Of a stretch of DNA of 64,000 nucleotides, positions 43,206 through 55,253 are shown in pieces (the stretch's first letter is position 1; the number at the start of each line of letters is the position of its first letter). This stretch comes from Cryptomeria japonica (lineage: Eukaryota; Streptophyta; Pinopsida; Cupressales; Cupressaceae): the NCBI RefSeq assembly GCF_030272615.1, contig NC_081411.1:836120136-836184135 (forward strand). Direction: 5' to 3'. The position numbers were made by a program, and so were the translations under genes. The notes under the pieces were generated by a model. That model was not told where the DNA came from, searched no databases, and was given only the letters and a program-made list of their open reading frames with translations.

Positions 43206-43460
43206 ATGATTGTAGATCCCAAAGAATCTATTGAAGATATTTTCCTCCATGAAGGAGGTAGCGACTCTATACAAAGATCAGTGTATAATGTTAGAAGATC
43301 TCAGAGAGATCTTACCGAATATCAGAGCAACAATAGCAGCAACAAATTTACTCCAAGTATTCCTCAAAGTATTAGTGAGACAATTCATGTTCCTCATGAA
43401 GTGAAAAAGTCACCATTAAAAGGAAAAGAAATTTACAATTTACATACTTCATTGAAATAA
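43206..43460 (+). CDS. Small ORF in F interior, unknown
   Basis: This 84-residue frame starts MIVDPKESIEDIFLHEGGSD, is polar and Ser/Lys-rich, and has no recognised motif. It is the first frame after the F leader. It may be an N-terminal piece of the protein at 43703-44887 after frame changes, or a chance frame. Confidence 0.25.
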   Translation: MIVDPKESIEDIFLHEGGSDSIQRSVYNVRRSQRDLTEYQSNNSSNKFTPSIPQSISETIHVPHEVKKSPLKGKEIYNLHTSLK

Positions 43461-43702
43461 GTTTTTAGTCAGAAATATGGTGAGAAGTGTGTATGATTCC
43501 GAAAATTAGTGACTGCATATGTTTTGGAATGAATTTATGACACAATAAGATGCATGGTCAAAAAATAATGGTTCAGTGATTGTTATAAAACCTAATGGAT
43601 CTAGATGTAGTTCCTAGATCCATGAATCCTTTGTCAAATTTGAAAGAGATCAATACAGAAATTGAAAAATGTCTTCAAATGATCCAAGAGAGATTTGTCT
43701 AG

Positions 43703-44887
43703 TTGTTAAAAGTGAAAGTAGGGCTAAGAAGTAAAGGAGAATCATCATATGTCTTCTATGAAATATTTTTAGCTGCATTGAATGAGCTTTCAACTGATAA
43801 TAGACCCCCTGAGTCTATTTTAATTGAGATATTCTTAGAGCTTTATGAGCCTAACTCAGTTAATTGGTCTACTGCCTTCAGAGAAGAGAGTGTTGCATGT
43901 ATAAAATAAAGGATATATGAGATTGAAAGAATGAAATCTGAAAATGTACACAAGATTGAGGATAGCGAGGGAGATGAATCCGTGAGTGGATGTACCTCCT
44001 ATGATGCTGAGTGTGATTATTCTCAGCATGAAAGTTCAGATGTGTATTCAGAGCGAGAAGAAATTTATGAGAACAATGATTGTTCAGCTAATTATGAGTC
44101 CGTTGAGGTTTCAGATGCTAATGATGTAGATCACCTTGTTGTTGATTTCAATCCACAAGATGTTTGCAACCCTAGTTATGAAACTATGTTGCAACATGTA
44201 GCAACACATTATGAGCAGCGTGATAAAGGATATGATGCATATGCAAGTTGTTGTGATGATGAAATAAATGTGCATAGGGACATGAGCACTGCAGATCCAA
44301 TACCTTTATCAGATTGGGATAATGTTTACAACTCAGAGGATGAAGCCAAGGAAAATGAAAATGAAGGAAGTTCACTAAGTAGTGAGCAAATTTCAGAACT
44401 CTTAGCTTTTGATTTTCAGAGACATGGATTCAAAAATGTGCCCAATCTTTCATACCCACTCAGTATATGTTTTGATTCTGATGATGTTTTTGAGGGTGTA
44501 AAAAATGATACATATGATGTTGATTCTTTTCCTATGTTTGATAGACACAATGATAATGCATATATGGTTGATAAGTATGATAATGAAGATTCATATGTTA
44601 ATATGAATTCTGGCTTTGATATGCATTATGAGGATCTACCTTTTAGAAGACATGATAGATCAGAGGTGTTTTTCTCAGATTTGCAAGGAGGAAATGAACC
44701 ATTGGCAAGTAAAAATCATGTATTTTCATGTGTGCAAAATGCTGATAGAAATTGTGATCAGCAAGTTGAAGTGCAGTCATGTTATGAGGAAGTTTTCCTC
44801 TCTAGTTTGCAGAATATTATTGTGAAAGAGTGTTTATTATTTCAGCAAACTAGCAATAAGGATCTGTCTGATATTCCCAACTTTTAG
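43703..44887 (+). pseudogene. F interior acidic protein, unknown family
   Basis: Frames 43703-43909 and 43931-44887 are in the same phase, separated by one TAA, and the same phase continues upstream of a TAG at 43700. The N-terminal part (YEIFLAALNELSTDNRPPES and ILIEIFLELYEPNSVNW) looks helical. The 318-residue remainder is strongly acidic (KIEDSEGDESVSGC, DVYSEREEIYENNDC, NSEDEAKENENEGSSLSSEQ) with a weakly repeated F-D/H-D pattern. It has no zinc knuckle, DDE, DSG or YVDD motif and no signal peptide. It occupies the only long open stretch of the F interior. Its role is unknown. It could be a diverged gag-like protein or a captured fragment. Confidence 0.45.
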
Positions 44888-45382
44888 AGGTAGTCGGATT
44901 ACTTCTCGTTTCAGCAGAGAAGTAATGGTAAAAAATATGGCACTCTTTGCTTACCTAGTGACCAACCCTCTCAGCGTGTGTTTGATTTTCAGAGATATCA
45001 TGATTATAAACATGTTGATGATTATGCTTTATATGACCAGCTGATTAGAAGTGGAAGTGTTTTTGATCAGGCAGATTAGAATGATGATCTCAACTTACCT
45101 CCGGTTTGTGGAAAAGAAAATCATGTTTTTGACAGAGGTAAGAATTGATTTCAGTTTTGATGGCCCTGTGCCATTTATAAGTTGTATATTTTGTACAGTC
45201 GCTTTGTTTTCAGTTGTGTGGTTTTCAATAAAGTGCCCTGCTGTTTGGGTAGAATAAGGATGCCTTATTTTTGAAATGAGATGAGAAGAGAAGAATGATC
45301 CGTCTTTTGGATGGTCTACTTAACCAAAGATATCTGGATTCTTGTGTTGATCTCACAATCAACCATCCCCAGTCAGAGCCAC
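44888..45382 (+). other. F 3' interior, no gene, no clear polypurine tract
   Basis: The purine run GAAATGAGATGAGAAGAGAA lies about 85 bp before the 3' LTR. The 20 bp directly upstream (CATCCCCAGTCAGAGCCAC) are not purine-rich. Short open frames such as 45051-45257 show no motif. Confidence 0.5.
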
Positions 45383-48300
45383 TGTTGGGACTCATCAAAA
45401 TTGAGTCAAGTTTAGAGGCCCATTTCAAAAATTTGCTCTGCATACCTAAATGAGAAGGGCCTAGTTTGCGAGAGGGTAAAATGGAGCCAGTTGATCTTTA
45501 GAGGGTAAGGCTCGGGATTCATGTCCTACACCTTTCATTTGGCCTATGCAATAATGTGCAACTTTCAGAATTTAGTTTGGATAAGTTTATGAGGTACCCA
45601 TTTTGAGGGGTGAGCTGGAAGTGCATTTTAGGCACAAATGTAGATTTTATTGAGTAGCCTTCTTTGAGCGATTACATCTTTTTCCCTGTTGATCGTCATG
45701 ATGAAATTCAAATTGGATTCAATCCTATGCATAAATGTGAGTCAGCCTGCAAAATTTCAAGTTTTAACGAATCCATTTGTTTAATTTTCTTAGCCAAATC
45801 CGTTTGCAGTTTGTGTGTTTTGGCAAGTTCCTGTTTCAATAGCTAGTCGGAGCCCTGTTTCGCATAAGTGTAAAAGTTGCCCCAGTAAGCGTCATGTCAG
45901 AATGTTTTCTCTGGGTTATTACTGGTATAAATGATAAGCTATGTTTAAAATTTCAAGCATTTATCAATCTGTTTGATCGGTTTTCAAAAGGATTCATTTA
46001 GCCATCATTTTCAGTTATCTGCACTTCCATTGCTATATCAGTTAATGTAGCCATTTTTGTGAATGCACTGTTTGCTTCTTGTCAGTCTAGTTATTGAACT
46101 GAGAATTCAAAGATTTAATATGTACTTTAAGGTACCTATGTTCCGAATTTGAGAACCCACGGAGGTCGTTTGATATTTTTGAGAAAGGCGTCATGTGTTG
46201 CCAGGACATTGACTTCATTAGGTCCGCAGTGTCGACAAAGCCAATTAGGCATTTTCGAAAATTAATATCTATTTGCTCGAGACTCGTCTTGAGAAACCGT
46301 TTGGTAGAAGTCATCCTTGTATATCAGAGTACACGCCTATCAGATGGTGAGCTCCATAAAGGTGTTTTGATAGGTTTGAAAATTACGTCTTCACGATTAA
46401 ATGCGAAAATTGTGGCGTAATCGCCTGAATGTTGTAAAATGTGGATTAATGATCTGAAAATGATGCCGATCATTTCTAGAGGTATGTTTAAAGTTCCTGA
46501 AGCATTCTGAAGGTCAGTTGCATGAAAACGAAATTTTTTTTAGTTAGACCCACTTTGGGGCCCGACTTGGCTGGCCACTTCATGTTTTTTTTTTTCAAGC
46601 AAAGCTTTGAATTGTTGTTTTAAATCATATGTTATATGATTTAATAATAAAAGAGAAACATTTATAGGAAGAACGAGCAAACAAGAGGAGGAGAGGAACT
46701 GGAAAGAACAAATGAATCTTGTTCCTCTATTGACCAATGGAAGGCTCCAGCAGATGCATCGCCAAGTCAAAATGGTAGCAATATCCCTCTCCATGGTGGT
46801 TAACCCAAGCATGTACAAATCAAGAAAATGCAATAATAGCAGATGCAGCTGCATTTGAGGTGAAGTATGGAAGAAATTCAATATTTTTTTAAAGCTTTCA
46901 AAATTTGCCTTTGGCTGATGTAAAGCCCAGACTTTACAATCTTTCAGTATACTCCTCTCCCCAAGTGGAAATTAATGAAGCCCCTGTATGGAGAGTGGGG
47001 AGGTTTAAAACAAAAATGCAATTACCTGGTGTAAAGCCCAACTCTAGTGCCTTTTGCCAGTCCTCCCTCCTTCACGAGAGGTGAGTGAAACTTAAAAAAA
47101 ATAAAAAATGAAACTTCCAGCCAATGAAAACAGCAGTTTGACTATTTGCATGGAGTTTTTGGTGGGGGAAATTTGAAATCAAATGCAATGCCAGCAATGT
47201 GTTCTAGTGTGGCTGGTAAAAGGAAAGTTATAGAAACCTTCAAGCAAATTAAATGGTGGAGGAGCAGCACTGGAGTTTTGAGAAAATGCAAACAGAGACA
47301 AATTAATGCCAATGTGGAGTGGGCATTTTGTTTTATAAACAACAATCACATGCAAATTCCAAAGCTCACGTGGTGTGGCATGTAAAGGGGCATCTTGAGA
47401 GATGTTAGCAGCAGCATTAAACTTCAAATTAAATCCAAACTTCGTGTCATTTTGCCAACACTCCCTCTCTACTGTAACTGTTGAAAACACCATAGAAAAC
47501 ATTAAGCAAAATGCAAACAACAACATCCTCCCTCCACGTGAGCCCTCCAAGCGAGTGCAGATGGCGTGAAATAAGAAGAAGGACCTTTCAAGTTTTCGTA
47601 GACCCAATTGGCAGCCACTAAAACCCAGAAAGAAAGCTTCAAAACACAGCTACAGGCAAAATAGCAATATCTCACATTGACTGTGGAAGGGAATTTTATA
47701 ATGTTTATAAGCAAAAACAAACCCATCTATAATTTCTAAGCCATAAAGGATTTTGTCAGATGGTGCCTATGGGCGCCCAAGGTGGGCCCATGCACAAGCA
47801 CGGATCCTGAGGCGATGGAGGAGGTGATTGAGCGGCTCCCAGGTGGACCCCATGTAGGTACGCTTCCCGAGGCAGACAAGTAGAATTTTGCAAAGAAAGG
47901 CCAGGTTAACGAGTGAGAAGGTTCGAGATGGATCAAGGTGTGCGCAGTTTCGTGAAGGCAAGATGCATGCCCATTAGAGCCTGCGAAATGGCGAAAATGC
48001 AGCAGGTTAACCAGTGAGCATGTTAGATCAAGATTGACGGCCTGCGCGATTTCATGACCCAAAGATGCACTCTCATTAAACCCTGCAAAATGGCGAAGTC
48101 CAGGTGGCGTACATGTGGCAGGTACAATCAGATGTCCAGGAGGCGGGCCCAATGAGGTGGCGATGATGTGGCGCTGAGGTGGTGTACACGTGGCGGCCAA
48201 GTGGCAGTGAGAAAGCAGATGACATGGCGATGATGAAGTGTCAACCCAGGTGGCGTCCAGTCAACTCTATCAACCAATCAGAGGCCACCACGTGGCGATG

Positions 48301-49500
48301 CGTCAGAGCACATTCAGAGCAAAAAATCAAAATTAAAATTGTAAATGATATAGTTTAAACTATGGAGAAATTCGAAAAATTTAAATGATGGGTCCATGTT
48401 GAGGATTAATTCGCCCAGGGCTCAATTTTTGGCCAAAGTATAAAGTCTTATATGTTTTCGGAAAGCTCTCAGAGTGAGGAATCTGATTATGGGATTAATT
48501 TTGACAAATGTGGGATATTTTGGAAGAAGTTTCCACGGGAGTGAAATTCAATTAGAGAGGAGACACTTGGCAATTCAGTTGTAGATTTGATTTTCTTCCC
48601 TCTTTTTATTCCCAATTCTTCTCAGTTGTAATGGTTCCAGAAATTTGGAGAATGGCTCTATTTTTTCATGGCTTCCAATTCTGAGTATTCTTCAAGATTG
48701 TACAGAGCAAGGCTATCCTTTCAGTAATGGAGTTCAATTCCTTGATATAGGTGTTCTTAGTTGCAGGTTCTTGTGTATGTAAGGCATGCACAAATTCACA
48801 CAAAAGTTGTCTCTGGATTTGTATTTTCATTATATTCAATATTAGATCCTCAAGGAGGCTAAGATTTGTTATCTCAAGGAGGTAATTGTGATTGTTTGCA
48901 GGGATTCTTCAAGGAAGAATTTAAATTCTGTAATAGATCACGAATAATGGAATATAGTTTCTGGATTTGATATTTTCTGTGAATGAGATGAGTAATGCAT
49001 TTATGCAAGGCATTACATGTATGAATATTTAGTAATGAAGATGGATTTGCAGTATAACCTTTCATTTATAGTTTAATGAGTGACTCTGTTGCCCTTGGAT
49101 AAGGCATTGGTGTTGCAAGTTTGAAGATGTTTTTTAGATCAAGCAATTTAAAAGATAAATCTATTTCCCTTTATGTTTAGGGTTTAATGTTCTATCCTTC
49201 CAAAGCTCTGTTTCACCTATTATTTGTATAAGATCCAGCCCATCTGTACGTGTTACCTAATTTGGTGAGCTTGTGGAATGGTTTGTCTGCTTATTGCTGA
49301 TGTAGTCTTATGTTTGTGATTGTTGTATTTAATGCATCAAAAGGGTGTCCCCTCCTAGGTCTAGCAGAACCTAAAGTGCAAGAGGATCATTAGGATCCCA
49401 TGTTATGTTGTCCAAGCCCTGAGGTGTTTCATTGATTGAGATCGGCTATCTCATAGATAGATTTGTAGGTGTCTTGGGTTATCACTTTTGGTGAACAACA
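45383..49500 (+). repeat. 3' LTR of F (4.12 kb)
   Basis: It repeats the 5' LTR throughout with scattered substitutions and a few small indels, for example the loss of about 17 bp near 47990 and of about 12 bp near 48150. It ends GGTGAACAACA at 49500. Confidence 0.9.
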
Positions 49501-50952
49501 GATTTAACTGATTAAGGATGTTTACTGTCTTGATATTATTATTTTGTCATTGATGTCAAGAAATTGATTTTCTAATTCAGTATGATGTTGCCATATCTTG
49601 AGAAGTATGATTTGAAGAATATAAAGAGGTTGGTAAAAGACACAGAAAGAATATGATGAATAAGGGGATGAATAATGTATTCAATGGGCAACTATTACCG
49701 AGTCAGACAATGATAAGATCATGATGTTTAGATTGTTTTAACATCATACATATGTTGTAAATTATAAGGTTAATACTATACTATGTTACCAAGCAAAGAA
49801 CCTAGTCAGTAAACCCTAAGGAACCTAGTCGGTAAACCCTAAGGTTATCGCTATCGGTTAATGAAGGCAGAATGTCTACCAAGTGAAGTTTAGTATTTAC
49901 TGAGTTGTAACCGAGCTATAACAGAATACATTAAATGGTTACATGCATTATTTAATGAAGGAAGCTGATGAGCTGGAATTTATTAAATGATTAGTATGCC
50001 ATAAATGAAGTTTGTTAATGAATCTATGGCAAAGGAAAATCAACATGAAGATCTACAGTTCAGATTGAACCACAGTGCCCTAGCACAAGTTCCAATAAAT
50101 ATATGCAAGTTCCAAGGCAGGGTAAAACATTTTCAGATCAAAGGATACATTGAACCTGGTCAAAGTTTGAAGATCTGATGGCTATGATTGATCATGGGAA
50201 ATGTGATCAAGGAGATTAAGCGGTTAGCTAATTGTTTATAAATAGTTAACTATTGATAAACAATGTATGCTGGCAAATATATGCACAGGGATGCTACATA
50301 GTGATTATCGGGCACAGAAGCTGGAAGACTTGGTTGAATAACAGAGTATAGAAGCCCAACAGATGGACAAGATTAGTTCTATGTCTAGATTGTATTGAGC
50401 AAATAAGAATCTGCTTTAACATTTTAGATGTGAAGTTGCAGATAGATTTTTATTACTGTTATTTTGTGAAAGTGACAAAAAATCTCTTAACCAAGTGGAC
50501 TTAACAGTCTTATTTGTAAAACCCTCTAGCAAGGTGACATTCTGATTGAGTGTTTGAAATCCTTTAACAAGGTCACTTCTAACAGGGTGAAGATCCTAAC
50601 AGATCTGAGGGAAATCCCTTAACTGGGTCACATCTAGCAATGTGTTTGTAATATATAACATGATTTGCTTTTAACCGAGCATACTCTAGAAGAGTATATT
50701 TCTTAGTGGTCCGAAATCCCATAGTGGTTTTTCCCTATTTGGATTTCCACGTTAAATCTAGTGTTATGAGGTTTATGATGTTTATATGCTTTTGAGTTTG
50801 CATGTTTAGCAGTTTTGGTTATATTACTGAAGTATATCTTACCGAGGTTAAATCTGATGTTTTTATGGAAGATTAAGTTTGTATGATTCATCCCCCACCT
50901 CTCATCTTGTTGGCTATTGCATCTGTAATTATATTAAGTATCAGAACTATCA
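49501..50952 (+). repeat. E 5' LTR, remainder
   Basis: It resumes the E LTR after F (GATTTAACTGATTAAGGATG; the first five bases are the TSD copy) and ends AGAACTATCA. The 12 bp at 50955-50966 are TAGTATCAGAGC, a primer site with one substitution. Confidence 0.9.
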
Positions 50953-51018
50953 ATTAGTATCAGAGCTTTGGACTCTGGAAGAAAATTTTAAAGGCACTTG
51001 AGTTAAAGATCCAAAGAT

Positions 51019-51508
51019 GTATAAGAGGGATGCATCGAAGCTGAACAAGTCAATTTCTCTACATGGCAGAAAAGGATGAAGTTGCACCTATCAGGAGTTG
51101 GAGAATATGTTGTATATTATCTGGAGAATGATTTCATCACACCGAGCACCTATCCAGTAACAATGGAAGAGATCAAGGCAAAGCAAGAACATATCCAAGC
51201 AATGATTGAAATAACATATGCATTGACTGATTTAGAGTTTAATGATCTAGAAGGTTACAATGATGCAAAGGCTATGTGGAATAAGCTCATATCAGTATAT
51301 GGAGGAGATGAACATGTTCAAAGAGAAAAAGTAGATAGTCTAAGAGGACAACATGAATCTATGAGGACGAATGAAGGTGAGAACATAACTCAGTATAGTA
51401 CAAGACTAAAGGAGATTTTCAATCAAATCAAAGGAGCAGGTGGAACTATTGAAGAAAAGGATATAACAAGTAAGTTGTTAAGAACCCTTCTACCATCTTA
51501 TGCAATCT
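51019..51508 (+). pseudogene. gag: Element E gag, N-terminal part
   Basis: The ATG at 51019 (MYKRDASKLNKS) is followed by a 1-bp deletion relative to A and D. The open part is 51076-51508 (MKLHLSGVGEYVVYYLENDF, then DAKAMWNKLISVYGGDEHVQ). A TGA at 51508 replaces the CGA seen in A, and the protein continues in frame at 51529. Function and fold are as for the other copia gags here. Confidence 0.85.
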
Positions 51509-51528
51509 GAGACTCTACAATCAATGAA

Positions 51529-52401
51529 TTGAGGTTTGTACCTAATATGCCAGTTTCTTTAGATGCTACTATTGGTAGGCTACATGAATTTGAGTTAAGT
51601 AACTTTGATAACAGTGGATCTTCGATAAATAAAGTTGAATCTGCATTTAGTTCTTTTCATCTTGATGAATCTAATGATTACAATGAAAGAAAGTATAAGT
51701 ACTTTGAAGGAGATCATAGTGGACCAAGTGAAAGATTTCGTAAGAACATGGAAGAAGTACACAAACTGTATGAGGAAATCAGAAAGAAGGAAGTGTTTGA
51801 AGCACTATTAGCCAAAAGGTTACCAAGAGGCAAAGGTAAGCAAAAAGGAAAACTAACTTTGAAATGTTTCAATTGTGATAAAATAGGACATATGGCTTAT
51901 AACTGTCCTAACAAAGATTCTATTGAAAAGAGAGATTATCGAGATGATGGACAGAAAGAAAATCATTACAGAGGACACCGAGACTTCAAAAGAAGAGATA
52001 GAAAGACATGCTTAATAGCTGATGAGGAATCCAATGATGATAAATCAAATGAAACTAATACAGAGGAAGTAGTTTATGTGGCTATCAAAGATGGATCAGA
52101 TGAAGAAAGGTATGAAGAAAAAGCCCTAATATCTCACATAAATACTAATGATTCTTGGATCATAGATAGTGGATGCTCACATCATATGATAGGTGATAAA
52201 CACAAGTTTGTTATGCTAGAAGATTATGATGGAGGCTATGTTAGATTTGGTAATGATGCATCATGTCCGGTGAAAGGTAAAGGATCTATAAAACTTCTTG
52301 ACAATGCAATATGCAATGATGTTTATTGGGTTGAAGGTTTGAAATACAATTTGTTGAGTGTAGCACAGCTAAACAACATAGGTTACCGAATAGAATTTTA
52401 G
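51529..52401 (+). pseudogene. Element E gag C-terminus and protease, intact zinc knuckle
   Basis: This 290-residue frame has the only complete CCHC knuckle of this family in the window, CFNCDKIGHMAYNC, after a Lys-rich linker. An acidic stretch (DEESNDDKSNETNTEE) follows, then the protease site SWIIDSGCSHHMIGDKHKF with catalytic D-S-G, then VEGLKYNLLSVAQLNN. It ends at a TAG where A has CAA and D has CAG. It serves as the reference for the knuckle deletions in A and D. Confidence 0.85.
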
Positions 52402-53620
52402 AAGGGAATTGTCAAAGTTCATGACAAGAATGGAAAGTTAGCTGCTACTAGGACACAAACAAAAGGTAACACATTTCACCTTGACTCAAGTTGGAACAAG
52501 TGTTTGTATGCAAAGATAGATGATACCTGGTTATGGCATAAAAGGTTTTGTCATGTAAATTTTGATAATCTAAACAAAATAAGCAAGAAGCACCGAGTAA
52601 GAGTTCTATCGAGTCTTGAAAAACCTAAGAATGTTATGTGCCAAGGATGCCAGATGGGTAACATGACAAGATCAAGATTTACAAGTAAGTCTTACACTTC
52701 TAAGGGAATTTTAGATCTTGTGCACACTGATCTTTGTTGTCCTATGAAAGTTCAAAGTTATTATGATGATAAATATTTCATATTATTTGTGGATGATTAT
52801 TCAAGGATGATGTCAGTAATGTTTTTAAAAGAAAAATCAGAAGATTTTCAAATGTTTAAATGGTACAAGGAAAGAGTTGAAAATGAAATAGGAAGACAAC
52901 TGAAATATCTTAGATCAGATAGAGGAGGAGAGTTCACATCTGATGAATTCAACTTATTCTGCAATAATCATGGTATTAAAAGACAAGTCTCTGCACCGAG
53001 AAATCCACAGCAGAATGGAATAGCTGAGAGAAGAAATAGATCTATTGTGGATTGTGCTAGAACCCTAATGATTGAAAAGAAAGTGCCATAAACATTTTGG
53101 AGAGAAGCAATAAGCATAGTTGTTTACACCTTCAACTGAGTAGAACTGAAGAAAGGTACTTTGAGGACACCATATGAAATCTGGTATGATAAGATACCTA
53201 ATGTAATTTATTTTAAAATCTTTGGAAGTAGATGCTATGTACACAAAGATGATAGAAATGACAAGTTTGATCAGAAGAGTGAAAAATGAACATTTCTAGG
53301 TTATTCTTCTAGAAGCAAAGCATTTAAATGTCTGATCAAATCATCTAACAAAATAGTAGAAAGTGGAAATGTGAAAATTGATGAATTTGCAGAAAGAAAT
53401 AATGAAGGAAATTTCAAGGAACTAGAAGACTATGATGAATTTGCAGAAAGAAATAATGAAGGAAATTTCAAGGAACTAGAAGACTATGATGAATTTGTCT
53501 ATGTTCAACCAACAAGTCTTACCGAGAAGACTATTAAGAAAATAAAGAAAATATCTAGTTACCGAGTGATGAAGAAGATCATACAGAGCCTACCAAGCCT
53601 ATATTAGCCAAGTATGTCAA
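52402..53620 (+). pseudogene. Element E integrase
   Basis: Frame 52504-53091 contains WLWHKRFCHVNFDNL and CQGCQMGNM (zinc site), HTDLCCPMKVQSYY, FVDDYSRMMSV and RGGEFTSDEF (DDE core), and QQNGIAERRNRSI. A TAA at 53089 replaces a CAA. The C-terminal region (SKAFKCLIKSSNKIVES) is open again from about 53290 and runs into a 54-bp tandem duplication. The integrase would join element cDNA to the genome. Confidence 0.85.
53380..53487 (+). repeat. 54-bp in-frame tandem duplication in E
   Basis: The unit encoding DEFAERNNEGNFKELEDY occurs twice (53380-53433 and 53434-53487) with no differences that I can see. Element A has it once (about 26262-26315), so the duplication is recent and private to E. 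Confidence 0.9.
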
Positions 53621-53699
53621 AAGATATCATGCACCAAGTTAGATTATAGGAGATAAGGATGATCCAGTGATCACAAGGAACAAACTAAGACAGAACACA

Positions 53700-55253
53700 T
53701 GTTTGATATCTGAATTTGAACCGAGAATAGTGAAAGAGGCATTTAACAGTGAAGATTGGGTAAATGCAATGACATAAGAGATTGATCAAATCAAGAAGAA
53801 TGACACATGGACACTAATCCCAAGACCGAAGGACAAAAATGTAATTGATATAAAGTGGATTATCAGAAACAAGCTAAATGAAAAAGGAGAGGTCATTCGA
53901 AACAAAGCAAGACTAGTTTGCAAAGGTTATGCTCAAGAAGATGGAATTGATTATGGTGAAACTTTTGCACCTGTTGCTAGACTTGAAGGAGTAAGAACAT
54001 TGTTGGCATATGTTGCTTTCAAAAACTTCAAGGTATATCAAATGGATGTCAAATTCGCATTTCTGAATGGAATATTAGAAGAAGAAGTTTTTATTGAACA
54101 ACCTGAAGGATTTGTTGAAGACAAGAATACAGATCAGGTATGTAAATTGAATAAAGCATTATATGGTCTGAAACAAGCACCTAGAGCATGGTATGAAAGA
54201 TTGCACTCTTATTTGATTAAGATTGGTTTTATAAGGACAAGTGAGAACAACAATATGTACATGAAGGATCATGAAAATGGAATACTGATCTCAGGCATAT
54301 TTGTTGATGATATTATATTCTGTGGAAAAGACTCTCTATGTAAGAACTTTGGAAATGAAATGAGCAAAGAATTTGAGATGTCATTAATCACTGAGATAAA
54401 GTATTTTATAGGTTTACAGATACTGCAAATGAAAAATGAGATTTTCATTACTCAATCCAAGTACATAAATGAAATCTTGAAGAAATTTGGAATGGAGGAT
54501 TCAAAACTAGTAAGTACTCCTATGACTACCAACTGTAAATTATCAAAGAATGATGAATCTACATCTGTTGATGAGACACTTTATCGATCCATGATTGGAA
54601 AGCTACAATATGTTGTTCACAGTAGACCAGACATAGCACATGCAGTAGGTATAGTTGCAAGATTCTCTGTAGATCCTAAGGAAACACACATGACAGCAAT
54701 CAAAAGAATTTTTAGATACTTGAAAGGCACAGAGGATTATGGCTTAGTATATCAGAAAGGAAATGATTTTGATTTAAAATTTTATACTGATGTTGATTGG
54801 GCAGGCAACATTGATTATAGAAAAAGCACAAGTGGAGGAGCTTTCTTTTTAGGAGTAAGACTAGTGAGTTGGCTTAGCAAGAAACAAGGATGTGTTTCAC
54901 AATCAACAACAGAAGCTGAATACGTTGCTATAGCATTGAATTGTACCAACGTTGCATGGATCAAACAACTATTGGAAGGTATAAATGAGAAAGTTACCGA
55001 GCCAGTAACTATATTCTGTGATAATACTAGTGCCATTAACATTTCAAAAAATCCTCTTATGCACTCTAAGACAAAGCACATCTTTATGAAATATCATTAT
55101 CTTAGAGAAGAAGCTCAAGAGAAGAAAGTGGTGTTGGAGTATATTAGCACAAAGGAACAAATAGCAGATATCTTCACCAAGCCACTACCAAGGGACACTT
55201 TTGAATATCTCAAAAGTAAGTTATGGGTACTACCCCTATCTTCTACTCACTGA
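53700..55253 (+). pseudogene. Element E reverse transcriptase-RNase H
   Basis: The RVT_2 start (SEFEPRIVKEAFNSEDWVNA) has one TAA near 53776. From 54000 a 417-residue frame is open to the natural end. Motifs are [39 protein letters not shown], then RNase [48 protein letters not shown] and [19 protein letters not shown]. Length and order are normal for copia. RT copies element RNA into DNA from the tRNA primer, and RNase H removes the RNA. It is the best preserved RT in the window. Confidence 0.9.

Larger units (their letters stand above)
38599..49500 (+). mobile_element. Element F: giant-LTR non-autonomous element (LARD-like), 10.9 kb
   Basis: Two direct repeats of 4155 and 4118 bp, both starting TGTTGGGACTCATC and ending GGTGAACAACA, enclose a 2629-bp interior. 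GATAT (38594-38598) and GATTT (49501-49505) flank it, a 5-bp TSD with one later change, since the other E LTRs show GATAT at this place. No gag, protease, RT or integrase motif is present. Long LTRs around a short non-coding or oddly coding interior define large retrotransposon derivatives (LARDs). No polypurine tract is seen directly before the 3' LTR, which is unusual. Confidence 0.85.

Noticed and set aside
45051-45257. A short plus-strand hydrophobic frame before the F 3' LTR.
   Set aside because: It has no motif, overlaps UTR-like sequence and differs from the phase of the acidic ORF.
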